Assembly (NCBI GenBank): GCA_018398765.1
Contig: JAHBMJ010002880.1
Coordinates: forward strand, 3,353-64,289
Length of the DNA stretch: 60,937 bases
From: Chromera velia
Taxonomy: Eukaryota; Sar; Chromeraceae
Direction of reading: 5' to 3'
A program made the translations under genes and the position numbers. Positions 1 through 11,384 of the stretch are shown piece by piece. The notes under the pieces were generated by a model. It searched no databases. It saw nothing but the letters and a program-made list of their open reading frames with translations, and was not told the origin of the DNA. Numbering within the stretch: the first letter of the stretch is position 1; every line of letters begins with the position of its first letter.

Positions 1-370
1 CCTCCTCCCTCTCTCTTTCTTTTTGAAATTCTTCTGGCCATAGATCAAACACTGTTTATTTTTTCTCCCCCATTTCCTTCGGCACTCTTCTGACCCATTT
101 CCTTTGGAACTCTTCTGGCCCTCCCCGGGCTCTTCTTTTCTCGTCTCTGGAGCGGTCTTCATGTCCATTGAGTGAAAGCATGTGCTTCTCCGTCTCCTTC
201 TCTCTGTTTGTGTGTACACTTGTTTCCAGAGAGTTGGAGGTGAGCACTGATATAGTACGGTGAGTGTGTGTCTGTGTATGTGTGTGTGCGTGTACTTCGT
301 TGCGTATCCGTGCCTATGCGTGTATGTGTATCCACGAATGTAAGTGTGTATGTCATTCGTTGTGCTGCAG

Positions 371-1377
371 AGCCTCGCCAGTCACTACCTGTTGTTCGTT
401 TGGAATTTGAGCGCCTCGCGATCTGCGTTTCTTCTCTTCTGTCGTGGGTGCCTCTCGGTCGCAGCCACCGCTTCCTTCTGGCTGCTGGCGCTCCTGGGAT
501 CCCAGGGCCTGTACATCACCAAGCCGTCTCTGGAGGCAGGCACCAGGAAAAGGGTGGCAGCAGTCTTTGCGGCATACGTCCTGTTTGGAATCGCAGGGTC
601 TGTCCGTCTGTTGAGGCCACGGCATGTCTGCATGGTGTGCAGACCGTTTCACACGATCGAATGCGGAGAAGGGTCGAAAGACAGCACTCGGTCTTGATGT
701 CTTTGGTTTCGCTGAATGGACGGGAATTTGGTTTGACGTTCGACTGTGTGGGAGTGCGCGAAAGCGTACGTGGAGGCATGAAAAGTTCCGTACTGAGGGC
801 ATTGCGAGAATCTCAGGTGCCTTTCTGTGGATAGCTCTGCTCGTATGAAAGACAGAGAAAACATCAGACAGCCAGAGGGATGAGACAGTAGAACTGCAGT
901 CTGCAAATAATCCTCCAGTCTGCAAGTAATCGTGTTCGTTCATCATCCTGATGCCCTTCCTTCATCGTCATTCTTGCGTAATGCAAATGTTTCCCTCCAT
1001 GTCTGCAGGAAGATTCAGCTGATCGTTTTTCCCCTTCGGGACATCATGGTGGGCTCTACGACGCTTTTTCTTTGGTCTCTTTCCGCCTTTCCTCGATATT
1101 GCATCGATCTGTGTTGGTGAGGTTCTGTTCTCCACTCCCTCTCACCCACCCACACCAACACACACACACACAGTGGCTCTTCTCACAATCTGCGGATTCG
1201 TTTGATCTCTTACCTCTTTCAGTCAGAAGGCAATCAAGTGTTCCCTCCAAATTTTGTCGACTGACCTGGCTAACAGTTGTCCTGGATTCTATCCTTTCGG
1301 TGTTATGGTCTCTCTCGTCTCTGCCCCCACACCCCTCACTCGCTCCCTTTATGTATGTGTGTGTGTGTGTGTATGTA

Positions 1378-1417
<40 letters not shown>

Positions 1418-1651
1418 TTTTGATTACGTGCGCCCCACTGCGAAGGTGCGTGGGTCAGAGTCTCCGTCTGCCTAATGCCGATTTCTGTGTGAAGCTCTCA
1501 GCACCCTGGCAGTCCCTTTTTTTCGTTTTCGTTTTGTTTCAGACGCAAATGTTCGAAACCCCGATTCATTGCAGGAGATATTGGAGCTCGTCTCACACAG
1601 GAATGGCTTCGGCTTGGCTTTGGTTCTTTTGCAATTCATCCGAACGGTCAG

Positions 1652-1695
<44 letters not shown>

Positions 1696-3875
1696 GTGTG
1701 TAAGTGTGTAAGTGTGTGTGTAAGTGTGTGTACGTGTGTGTAAGTGTGTGAGTAAGAGCAAGAGAACGAGTGTGTGTGTGTCTGTGTGTGTGTGTGGGAG
1801 AGAGAGAGAGAGAGAGAGAGAGAATGCAGTAACATGTCCCCTATTGTTTGAGTGCAGTTTATCCCGATTTTTTGGTCTTCTGCGGTCCTGTTACTGGGTG
1901 TCCAGTTCTCTCTGTGCGCCTGCATCTGGTGGTGGACGCTGACGGCCCTCAGCTCATTGCTACGCGTAAGCGGGAGACCTTGGGTGATTGGTGATGAGTA
2001 TGATGCTGATGTGTATTATACATACAGTAGGAAACAAAACCAACTAATGAGGCTCTGAAAACCCCTCGTTGCCGGTGAGAAAAGGAGACAGAAAGGCAGA
2101 AGAGGGGTAAAGATAAGCAAGAGGAGACTCGTCCTGTTGCTTCACAGAGGCGCTGTGACGGTTGTTGCCTTCTTTTTCTCTGAATGTTGCCAGTGACACA
2201 CGTCTCTGTTCACTGCGTTTGTGTATTTAAGCTCCCTGAATAAAGTCGCTTGCTCTTCTCTCCGTCTCTATGCAGTTGCATAAAGGGAAGGGCTTTGCTG
2301 AAAAGTAAAGTCAATCAACCCCCCTGTGTTTTCTCCTCTTTGGTTGCAGACACTCAAGGAAGGGAAACAGAACGAGAAGCTCCGAGTCTTCAGGGCACTT
2401 TTCTGGATTCTGGTCGCATACTCTGTGGCTTTTCTGGCTATCTCCGTTCTGCACACGACTTCCTCGCTTCGGAAAACCAGTGTCTACGATTTCGTTCAGT
2501 ACGCGTGGGTGTTCGAGGCTCTCTATGGAGGCATCTGATGGTCAGCTGCATGGGGTCGTCCCTGTTTTGTTTTTTTTTGGTGGAGTTCACTGGTTGCTAC
2601 GCTTTTCCCCTGCGAGCCGGACAGGACCAACAGAGGGCAGGACGTGTACGGGAAGTTATGTGGAGAGTCTTTCTTCTTTGGTCTCGAGTTGCGAGCAGCA
2701 GTATCACAAGTCTGCGTCTCTGTTTGCGACAACGGAATTGGAGGATGACCAAGAGTGTCCGTTCAGGATCCTCCGTCGCTTCTTCAAGTTAGCGATCGAT
2801 CACTTGAACGAAGAGAATGGCGTTGCGGGCCCTTCGCTTGGAGTCATCTGTCTGCATGCAGCAGACTTGTTTATCCATTTTGAATTTGGATTTGGGTTTC
2901 AGCTGTGGATTGGAGGGAGAGAAGATAACTGTCTCAGTAACGACCTGCTGTCGGAGGCTTCTCTGGGTACAAAGGAGGGACACGCACCCACCGTCTCTGT
3001 CGATCCTTCCGACTGGTCACTGCTTTCTTCTCTTGCCACCACTGCTACGTGCGTGCAGGTGTATGATGATGGTGATATGCCTTCTCTGGCTTCCGGGTAA
3101 AAGGGCACGCTTGTCAGTCAGTCAGTCAGTCAGTCAGTCAGTCAGTCAGTCAGTCAGTCAGTCAGTCAGTCAGTCAACCGGGAGGGAACTCGGAGGCCGA
3201 CGAGAAAGGCGACCGACATCTTCATATGTGTCATCGGGGGGGGGCTTCCCCTGCCGATTTTGACCCCGTGCACGGCTTGTGTATAGGGCCAGTGTGTGTG
3301 GATCTTTCGTCTTTCCTTTTGATTGGGTGGGAGTGGTGTGCTCTCGTTTTTTTGTCTTTTCCTTTTTCATGGTTTCTGATGCCTCTCTTGCTGTTAGAAT
3401 CACGAGAAGCAAACCGTGTATTGTAAATGCGCTCATAGACTGACTGTGCCTTTCTTCTTTTTTACAAAAGAGAAGGAAGCCTGCCTGCCCGAGCGGGTTC
3501 TTTGTGGCTTGCTTTTCTGCTTTTTTCCTTTCTTCGCTGCTTTCCCTTTGTCTTGTTACCTGAAGGTATGTCTACCGTGCTGTTGCTGACCTCGAGACTG
3601 CTGCCCCGACGACGGAAGGGAGCGTTCCCCCCTTGCCCTTAGACCATGGGGCAGGTGCCGTGAAGGTAGGGTCTGGCAGGGAGGTCAAGTTGAACTTGAA
3701 GGCGGGAGGGGCCAAGTCGGAGCTTCAGGATGGGCACCGGGAGAGGCCAAAGAAGAGGCTAGAGGAGCCTCCACAGCCAGAGCAGCAACAGAAGGAAGAA
3801 GATCTGACGACGGATGATTCCGCGCGGAGGGAGGGAGAGGGCAATCAAAGCGGAGAGGGAGGAGCCGGGACGTGA
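371..3875 (+). CDS. GOST-type seven-transmembrane protein (TMEM87/GPR107-like), C-terminal part
   Basis: The 5' end lies upstream of the window. Firm exons are 371-597, 1858-1965, 2350-2540, 3059-3112 and 3566-3875; 1009-1048 and 1575-1646 are phase-compatible but tentative. The first exon carries a helix followed by GLYITKPSLEAGTRKR, matching the GYGIVKPRLG turn of TMEM87-type proteins. Exon 1858-1965 begins FIPIFWSSAVLLL and joins in phase 0 to TLKEGKQNEKLRVFRALFW, the family's cytosolic loop. The last helix starts WVFEAL and ends LLWLP, then RARLYVYRAVADLE and a hydrophilic, charged tail of about 95 residues. Family knowledge: such proteins act in the Golgi/endosomal system. An in-frame TGA lies at 2536-2538 between phase-compatible exons. 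The family call is firm; the exact exon set is less so. Confidence 0.72.
1355..1823. repeat. TG-rich and GA microsatellites in GOST introns
   Basis: A (TG)n run with TATG interruptions lies at about 1355-1415. A second run of TG and GTGTAA units follows at 1653-1790, then (GA)n at 1799-1823. They lie in introns on either side of the tentative exon at 1575-1646. Long open frames read through them are artefacts of the repeat. Confidence 0.9.
3113..3176 (+). repeat. (GTCA)n microsatellite starting at a splice donor
   Basis: About sixteen perfect GTCA units follow directly after the GOST exon ending at 3112. The first unit supplies the GT of the intron, so the repeat forms the 5' splice site. 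Phase 2 at 3112 matches the next exon at 3566. Confidence 0.85.
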
Positions 3876-5442
3876 TAAGGTCTGTTTGTGAGTCAGACGG
3901 TCACTTGTTTCCGTGATGATGATGATGATGATTTGAGGCCGGGCTGAACCAGAAGCCGTTGCGTGTGATCTCTTCTGCACGGAACTGCCTGAACAAGAAG
4001 GGTCGACCAAGGTAAATGGGCAGCCCTTGCACGGTTTGTTTGCACTCTAGGCTGCTATAGGCGAGGGATGTGTATGCGAAAGATTGATCCTGAGACTCAG
4101 TGCTCAATGAATGTACTAACTCCATCGATCAAGGTGCTAAGCACAGCAGAGCACCGAAAAGGGCCTTTGCTGCTGCATGCACCGTGGCGCCGTGTGAACG
4201 ACAGACGGGGGGGAAAGGGGAAGAAGACAGACCAGGAGTGCTTACGCGAATGAAGGAGAAGTAGAAGGGATATGTGATTGCCGAACCGCCGATGCAGACA
4301 GTGAGTCAAAAGGTCTCTGTGCATACGGAGAGGGATCTCCAGTCTGTTCATAAAGGGGTCCCGGCACGAGTGTCAGAGAGAGTCAACATTTTTTTTATAA
4401 GCACCACATGCGAAAAAAGATAATCAAAAATTCAGAATTCAAATAGCGTTTCACAAAGCTTCATTAAACGGTTGCTTGATTGTTATTTTAACTTTGGCTT
4501 TAAGTGATCAATCTCACTAGCAATCTGAGCCAATCTCATGTACAGAACAACAAAAATAACCAGCAAAAAGATGCTGTTATAGGTCATTGTAACTGTAATG
4601 TAGTCCGAGTCTGCTTTGTCCCTCCTGTCTAGCCGCCTTGTGGCGTCCATACAGACAGAAGGTAAAACAAGGACAAGAGCGTTAGGGAAACATCTAGAGA
4701 AGGAACGTGAGCAACACTAACTCAAGCAACACCTTACAGGTTCACGTAAACGAGGTGTCAATCCTACTTTGACTTAGACTAAGAGGTTCTATCGAGCTTT
4801 GTCTTCGGTATTTTTCTGATTCCACAATTAAGAATCCGACTCTATAGAATCAATGACTTCCACTGATTTCAACTTGAACCTGCCGTGGGATCTAGCATAG
4901 GATATTGCTCACTGCTGAGACAGCATATGTTGCTAAAGAGGCTAGTCAAAAAACTAAACATAGACTTGCATACATACGCAGAACTTCGCGTGCGACACAT
5001 ACAGGCACACATAGGCAGAATGTATATACGTATAGTAGCGGAGTATGGCGTCGGTTACTATACGAGTTCATTCAAATACACGGCATGCGAGAGTCCATGC
5101 AGAGGGCGGCGCTACAGAGCAGGACTCCACAAGTCTCTATTTTTTTTAAAAAAATAATTTGGTAAGTTGAAGTCAGCCAGTATCTAGGCGTATTACAGCA
5201 TAAAAAAAAAAGTAAACCAAAATTGGTTTTAATTATTATTTTTTTTTTTGTGCAACACCTAAACAACAGTTGTATAACATCAAAACAACAGTTAAGAAAC
5301 ACCTGAACAACAGTTGTTTGTTACCTAACATTGTTTTTTAAAAAAAAAAAATAAGCGAGGATTGACTTTATAAATTTTTTTTTCCTGCTATGATATGCCT
5401 AGGTACGCCTAGGCCAGTATGAGCGTCTCTTCAAAGTGACTA
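3876..5442. other. Intergenic region without a supported gene
   Basis: The first 450 bases hold a short (GAT)n run near 3917. From about 4380 the sequence is AT-rich. At 5228-5335 the motif AACAACAGTTGTT recurs three times, and a closely related stretch recurs near 18880-18920. Short open frames here have no family features. Confidence 0.6.
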
Positions 5443-5447
5443 TGTGT

Positions 5448-5708
5448 TGTGAAGTTGAGCAGGTGTGCATGCGATTGAGAGATGGCGTGCGCCGGGACCG
5501 ACATGCCCTGGCTGGGCCCGGGACGCATGGCTCACTTGGATTCATGTTGCAGAGTCGAATCAATTGCATCCGATTGATCGTTTAAGATTGACTGACCTTT
5601 ACACAGAAGTCGGAATCAGCCGATCATTCCGACTTCCTTGACTGACAGACTTTCTTATAAAGTAGATGTCCCTTCTCTGATCGTAGCCTAAGCCTCCTAT
5701 ATTCTACA
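5448..5708 (+). repeat. 5' LTR of the copia element
   Basis: It is 261 bp, starts TG and ends CA, and matches the 3' LTR over its whole length. A primer-binding site should follow from 5709; the sequence there (TTTGCTGCCTCTAGG) is not the initiator-tRNA site common in plant copia elements, and I could not assign the tRNA. Confidence 0.93.
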
Positions 5709-5770
5709 TTTGCTGCCTCTAGGCACACACAGTCCGTCGGATTTCTTTTTCTATTCCGTCGATTCCAGGA

Positions 5771-6838
5771 ATGTCTACTCCTTCGCCTTCTGCGTTGTCT
5801 GGCCTTGGTCGCTTCGACCATACTCCAGAGGAGCCAAAGTATGTCATCCCCAAGGTTGAGTGGGTGACTGCTATTCAGAACAGGGCTGAAATGAAGACAT
5901 GGGCCATTGCCTTTGGCCGGAATACCAAACTCCACCTGTCAGAGAAAGCGATTCCAGACAAGGAAACAAGGATTGCGGCTTGGTCTGCGGCTCTTCACAC
6001 AGGAGCCTCAAAGGGAAAGTTCCATAAGATGACCTACGACTTGGACAAGCTAGAACATAAAGGCTTCGAAGGACCAGAACTCTTTGAAAAAATAAAGAGT
6101 GAGTATGGAAAGGAGCAGGCGATTGAGACGCAGGAGGAGAAGGAAAAGTTTTGCGCCCTTGAGAGACGGGAAGATGAGGAGCTGTCAGTGATCGATGCTT
6201 CTGACCGGATGGATGGGCAGATTCTCTCCTGCGAGAAGGCTGGCTACGTTCCCCCCGAACCCGAGAAGAAGGAGGTCCTTGAGAACGTCATGACCGACGA
6301 TGAGTTCGAAGGAGTCGTCACCGCCGCTACCCTCGCCCAAATCGTGATTTCTGCAATTGAGCAGAAGGCGGCAGAGACGGAGGGCAGACCCGTCTCCCCT
6401 GAGGATGAGGATTCCAAGTTTGACTACGACAACCTCTCCTACGCCCTTCTGCGAAAGATTGCCCGCAATGTTAGGTTGATGCAGAAGCTCCGTGCTATCA
6501 GACGGAGGAAGGTGAGAGGCAGGGGGAGAAGGAGACAGCCTCGTGAGGACAGGGAGGTCGCCAACTCTACTCAGGACCGCAAGCCCCAGCAGCCTCGCAG
6601 CAGAAGCCAGTCCAGACAGCCCGAGTCCCGCAGTGAGTCCAGCAGTGGGAAGGCCTTCAAGTGCAAGGACTGCGGGTATACTCTCCCATACAAAGGCGAG
6701 GACAACAAGTGCCCCGCTGTCGGCGTCACGTGCAAGGAGTGCGGAGAGAAGGATCACTTCGCTTTCGTCTGCCCTGACAAGAAGAAGGATGGGAAGAAGG
6801 GGGGCAAGGGGGGCAAGGGGCAGAAGAAGGGTTTCTGA
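5771..6838 (+). CDS. gag: copia Gag polyprotein with zinc knuckle
   Basis: An uninterrupted 355-residue frame starts at the first ATG after the 5' LTR. It is charged and helical. A basic Arg/Gln/Ser-rich stretch lies at about residues 235-290. The C-terminus has CKDCG, then a CX2CX4HX4C knuckle (CKECGEKDHFAFVC) and a Lys/Gly tail. Family knowledge: Gag forms the cytoplasmic particle and the knuckle binds element RNA. It is the only intact gene of the element. It ends in TGA and pol follows in another frame, so a frameshift or separate initiation would be needed. Confidence 0.85.
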   Translation: MSTPSPSALSGLGRFDHTPEEPKYVIPKVEWVTAIQNRAEMKTWAIAFGRNTKLHLSEKAIPDKETRIAAWSAALHTGASKGKFHKMTYDLDKLEHKGFEGPELFEKIKSEYGKEQAIETQEEKEKFCALERREDEELSVIDASDRMDGQILSCEKAGYVPPEPEKKEVLENVMTDDEFEGVVTAATLAQIVISAIEQKAAETEGRPVSPEDEDSKFDYDNLSYALLRKIARNVRLMQKLRAIRRRKVRGRGRRRQPREDREVANSTQDRKPQQPRSRSQSRQPESRSESSSGKAFKCKDCGYTLPYKGEDNKCPAVGVTCKECGEKDHFAFVCPDKKKDGKKGGKGGKGQKKGF

Positions 6839-6840
6839 CC

Positions 6841-8508
6841 GTGTCGGACCGCTCAGATGGAGACGCCACCAGAGCTGGGGGGGCGAGTGTTCCTTCAGTA
6901 TCGGTACAGTCCGGAGGGAGTCAGCAGGAGAAAGCAGGAGCGGCAGCCATTCGCAACTGGGATCTTCTGCGTGTCAGCCCTCATATCGATTCAATATGCA
7001 CTTTGTCTCTTTTCTCTTCTGATATGGATGAATATGCAGTGAGAGAATGGAAAGAAAAGAAAGTGTATGACATTGCACGGTCAGATGCAACGCTTGAGAC
7101 AGAGCTGATGAAAGAGTATCGTCTTCCTGCCTTTGATGTCGAAAGAGGTGAATGGAGGAATGCACGTGAAGTTGCCGCTTTCTCCCCTGATGTCGTTCAC
7201 TCTCTTTTATCTTCCCACATCAAGAAAGTGAGTTTGGAGGAAGGCAGTGGTATTGTGTATCTGACTGACGAGAACGGAGAAAAGTTTTCTGCGCTTGTTG
7301 AATCCTTTGGGGGGTTGCCAGTCCTCGTCATGAAGGAAGGGCAAGAAGAAATGTCTTATGTCTGGGAGTCTGCTCACCCGGCAAAAGCAAAGCGGAAGGC
7401 ACCCTACCGAGTCCATTTTGCTGAGCCACTGGTAACAGAAACTTTCCTCTTTGAAAAGGAGAATGGAAACAAAAAGACAAAAAAGCCTAAAAGAGCGAAA
7501 AAAGAGGAGAGAGGCCAAAGGCTTAGACAGCCCGAGAACGGAAAAGAGAATGAAAACGCAGATAGTGATGCAGATAGGAAGGAGAAGGAAGGACAGAAAG
7601 TTTCTTTTCCAGAGAATTAAGGCAGAGGAAAGGAAGCGTCTTTTACGTCTCTTGCATCACCAATATTCCCATATAAGTGGGAAGCGTCTCTTTTCTACCT
7701 TGATTGAGAAAGGAATGGATGTTTCTTTATATGAGTGCGATGATGTGCATGATGAATATCCTGCATGTGTTTTCGTGAATGCTCGTATGTGGAAGGTGCC
7801 TCGCTCTTCTTCTAATCGTGTCTCTGCTCCTCAGTCTTTCAATGACGTTGTCTTCCATGATTCATTCAAATCAAAGTGCAGGGGGGCAGGGGGATTTATT
7901 TGGGTGTCTGTTCTTGTTGATGGAGCGACAAGAAAGATCGATTTGCTGCCACTGAAATACAAGTGGCAGGCGGTCACGCATCTCATTGCGTGGATGCGGA
8001 AGTACAAGAAGTTGGGGAAAGGAAAGCCGAAAGTCGTGTGCTCTGACAATGGAGGTGAATTTACTGCCCACTCGTATGAACGGTTTGCAGGCAGGAAGGC
8101 ATCCATCATGAGTTTGGGGCACCTTACACTCCCAAATCCCAAGGTCGAGTAGAGAGGGTCAACGCTTCAGTGAAGGCCCTCATTCGGAAGCTCTTTCTGT
8201 CTCTCTGTCTTCCGTCCTTTCTTTGGCCTTTCTTCTTACAGGGTGTTGCACAGCAGTTGAACGTGACTGTGCATTCAGCAACAGGTCTTTCCCCAGATGT
8301 TGCTGTGTTTGGAAAGGGCTCTGCAGGGGTGTCTCCGGTGACTGTCGGGGACCAAGTGCGCTTTGTTGATAGGGCGCCAGGGCATGTGCAGGGATGGGAG
8401 CCAAGGGGGGAGGTTGGGTTTTTTGGGGGTGTTCTCTTGACGAAGGTTGTTTCTGTTGTGTGCAACCGCAAGGGTAGATGGGTGGGGGTGCGACTCCATC
8501 CATCTTAG
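6841..8508 (+). pseudogene. copia pol, N-terminal part with integrase, frameshifted
   Basis: The frame from 6841 is open to 7620 but shows no recognisable protease motif (no D[ST]G core found). The integrase then reads in a second frame. Its zinc-binding motif HHQYSH...YECDDV...C falls at about 7650-7770. The core includes an Asp near 7918 and DNGGEF at 8045. Near 8098 one base is missing within a G run. After it the frame changes and the conserved PYTPKSQGRVERVN block appears; its Glu is the third catalytic acidic residue. The apparent TAG at 8150 lies only in the wrong frame. A true in-frame TAG follows at 8506-8508. Integrase identity is secure; the protein cannot be made as it stands. Confidence 0.85.
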
Positions 8509-9349
8509 GTCCGTCTTTATCGGTGGGTGGGGGAAGAAGGAGCCGATTGCGTTCCCCGTCAGCAGCAGCAGTCCTATCGTTCAGATGATGAGGGGACGGA
8601 TGTCCCCAGTTCCGATGACGATGATGATGGGTCCGATTTTGATATGGAGCTCCCTGTTCGACGCACTGTGGTGCAAAGACGGGGGGTGTCTGTATCCATG
8701 GAGTCCTTTAACAAGGATAGAGACGTTTCTGGGGGTGGAGCTGAGCCAGTAGCGCCTCTGAATGAAGGAGACAGTTCGGGCCCACCAGTGGAGTTGTCAG
8801 AACGAAAGAAGGGGATGATAGCTAGCACGAAGAGCAGGGGGTGCTTGGTTTCCCGCACAAGTGATGAGGGAGGGAAAGAAGCACATTAACGTAGCTGTTC
8901 TTCAACAAAGCCCCCAAACAGGGCAGTGGAAGCCGTCTTGTTTAGAGGAGATCGATGACCGCAAGGGTGATGAAGTGGCTGCCCACTTCCAGTTTGGGGA
9001 GGGAATGCAGATCCCTGCCGAGGCGCTCGCACGCGTTCGTGGCGGGGGAGAAGGAGCGAGTGGAGATTTCCCAGAGGAGGGGGGAAGGACGTCTGACTTA
9101 GCCACCTGGGACCCTTCCGTGGAAGCAGAAGAAGACGCCATTCAGTATTCCAACATTCCAGATTCTGATTCTGTGCACAGTGACGATGGCGATTCGCTCT
9201 TCGGAGTGAATGCCCTTGTTCTAGATGCTTCCACCGGTGGTCAGCTCGGTTCCACCAGTGAGGGGTGTGTGGGAGGAGCAAGTGAGGAAGTCGAGCAGCC
9301 ATAGTTTGTTGGGTTTTATCGTCTGAAACGGAAAGCGCGCAGAGAAAAG
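8509..9349 (+). pseudogene. copia pol spacer between integrase and RT, broken
   Basis: An acidic, Ser/Gly-rich spacer continues in the integrase frame to 8889. Near 8860 coding potential moves to another frame ([19 protein letters not shown]), which runs to a TAG at 9302-9304. The same frame then continues into the RT. Low-complexity spacers of this kind are usual between copia integrase and RT. Confidence 0.7.
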
Positions 9350-11050
9350 ATGAGAGCCTTTAGAGCAAAGAGGCAGTGGATGGCTGAGCAGGAGGCAGGA
9401 GAGCGTTTTGATAAAGAGCTTTCTCTTGTTTTGCGAGTGCAGAAAGCCGCAGCTACACGCAAGCTCGTATCTCGAGAAGAGAACTCGATGAAAGGGCACG
9501 TTGAGGCAACAGCAGAAGAGATTCGTCAGGGACTCTTTAAGGAGAGTGACAAAAAGGAATTCCGTAGGTGGAAGGACTGCTTTGTTTTTGTGCTCAATTC
9601 TGCGATGGAAACAAGTGAGGCAAGAGCAAAAGGAAAGAAACCACTGACACTCTGGATTGTGCGCACATGGAAATTAAAGAATGGAGAAAGGATAGCCACA
9701 AGTAGACGTGTTATCAGGGGGTTTGAGGACAAAAAGAAGTTTGTGGAAACGTATTCGGGAACTGCCGATTCCGGGCTTATGAGGGCCTCCATTGTGTAGG
9801 CTCTGACGAGAGGGTTGAAAGTAGCCAAGTCGGATATTCCCACTGCATTCTTGCAGTGCCTCTATGAGGACGAAGACATTTGGTTGTCTCTCCCCTCAGA
9901 CCTTCCTTTCCATGTCATCCCAGAGCTGCGAACAGGCCTTGTGGTAAAAATCTAAAGGGCTGCCTACGGGTTGAAGGACGCTTCCAGAAGGTATATGAAG
10001 TTCTTCAAAGAAGTCGTGGCAGCAAAGGAGGGATGAGTAGAAATAGCAAAAAGCATTCTTGTCAAGAAAGACAAAAAGGGAGATGCGTATGATCTTCTGT
10101 TAATGTATGTCGATGACTTGTTTCTCTTTGCATCAGATGCATATAGAGAAGACTGAGAAGTCAGAAAGTTGCAGAAGCACATTCAAATGGATGATCCGAA
10201 GGTGATGGATGATGGTGAGTTGCATGCGTACACAGGTATGTCTGTGCGCATGGTTGGTTCCACCATGTGGTGGGATCAGGATCAGTATGCTGCGTCTCTT
10301 GTTCCGGGTGGGGAGGGAGAGATAAAGAAAGCAGTCAAGCTGACAGACAAAGATCTCCTTGTGTCAGTAGATGAAGAGATCGACATGTCTCTTCAAGAGC
10401 AGCATCAAGAGAAAGTCGGAAAGCTCGGTTGGTTAGTGAACAGTCAACCGTACCTTTCTTTCCTATTTTCTGCTCTCTCGAAGAACAACTCTCATCCATC
10501 TGTTCGTTCCCTTCATGCGGTTGATAAGGCACTTGCTTATGCTCAGCAGACGCATCATGCTCTTGAGTTGAAGGGATTGAAGGAAGGAGAGCATCCTGTC
10601 TTGGTGGGGTAGGTCGATGCATCCTACAAGTTATCAGAAAAGACAGGGAGGAAGGGACTTGAATTCCAGATTGTGAGTCAGTCTGCCTTGAAGGACCTTT
10701 GTGCGTTTGAGTACGTGAATACGGTTGCATAGAGGTCGAAAGGAGAAGGCAGGAAGCTTGGTAGTACCACTGCAGCTGAGCTTCTGGCTCTGAGAGATGG
10801 ATGCAAGGAAGCATACCGGTACAGAGATTTATTGAAGAAGCTGTTCGGGTATGAGATTCCTCTTATAATGGTGAGTGATTCTCAGCCACTCATGTTTGAA
10901 CTCGCGAGTGGCCAGTCCATGAGTGAGCCTCGATTTCAGGGGGAGCTTGATTACACTCGTGAAATGATCAAAGAGTTGAACGCGAATGTGAAGTGGGTGC
11001 ATACAGGATCTCAGCATACCGACAGACAGACTAAATTCCTACATGTATGA
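9350..11050 (+). pseudogene. copia reverse transcriptase and RNase H, many in-frame stops
   Basis: One frame carries the whole segment. RT blocks visible are [42 protein letters not shown] and the catalytic YVDDLFLFA (Tyr codon at 10106). RNase H blocks include DASYKLSEKTGRKG, TTAAELLALRDG and SDSQPLMFE. In-frame stops are TAG 9797, TAA 9953, TGA 10034, TGA 10154, TAG 10610 and TAG 10730. The one at 10730 falls where copia RNase H normally has Trp, just before the STTAAE block. Most of the others also sit in contexts where Trp would fit. The reading frame is otherwise well kept, so the stops look recent relative to other damage. Confidence 0.9.
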
Positions 11051-11118
11051 CTTGCTTGCTCTGCCTCTTGTATGGATTGATTCATGTGTTCAATGTATGC
11101 CAATCCATGGGGGGTGAT

Positions 11119-11379
11119 TGTGAAGTTGAGCAGGCGTGCATGCGATTGGGAGACGGCGCGCGCCGGGACTGACATGCCCTGGCCGGGCCTGGCACGCAGG
11201 GCTCACTTGGATTCATGTTACAGAGTCGAATCAATTGCATCCGATTGATTGTTTAAGATTGACTGACCTTTACACAGAAGTTGGAATCAGCCGATCATTC
11301 CGACTTCCTTGACTGACAGACTTTCCTATGAAGTAGATGTCCCTTCCCTGATCGTAGCCTAAGCCTCCTATATTCTACA
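11119..11379 (+). repeat. 3' LTR of the copia element
   Basis: It is 261 bp, the same length as the 5' LTR, and preceded by a short purine tract. It is followed directly by TGTGT, the second target duplication. By eye it differs from the 5' LTR at about 15 positions. Confidence 0.93.
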
Positions 11380-11384
11380 TGTGT

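Larger units (their letters stand above)
5443..11384 (+). mobile_element. Ty1/copia LTR retrotransposon, degenerate, with target duplication
   Basis: Two 261-bp LTRs (5448-5708 and 11119-11379) begin TGTGAAG and end TTCTACA, and are flanked by the same five bases TGTGT (5443-5447 and 11380-11384). Inside, in order, are gag with a zinc knuckle, integrase, reverse transcriptase and RNase H. Integrase before RT is the copia order. By eye the LTRs differ at about 15 of 261 positions, almost all transitions, so the copy is not recent. A purine run ATGGGGGGTGA just before the 3' LTR is the likely polypurine tract. The pol region carries several frameshifts and at least eight in-frame stops, so the element cannot be autonomous. 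Confidence 0.93.

Noticed and set aside
1072-1695. Long plus-strand frame through TG repeats
   Set aside because: Much of it is Cys-Val dipeptide from a microsatellite and it crosses likely splice sites.
8123-8152. TAG at 8150 as the end of the copia integrase
   Set aside because: It is read only in the frame present before the one-base loss near 8098. In the frame with the conserved PYTPKSQGRVERVN block there is no stop here.
2536-10732. A nuclear genetic code in which UGA or UAG means Trp
   Set aside because: MMSDH, DNAJC8 and CBM20 genes use TGG for Trp; DNAJC8 ends in TAG and the exon-cassette gene appears to end in TGA. Most in-frame stops lie in decaying retroelements, so mutation explains them better.
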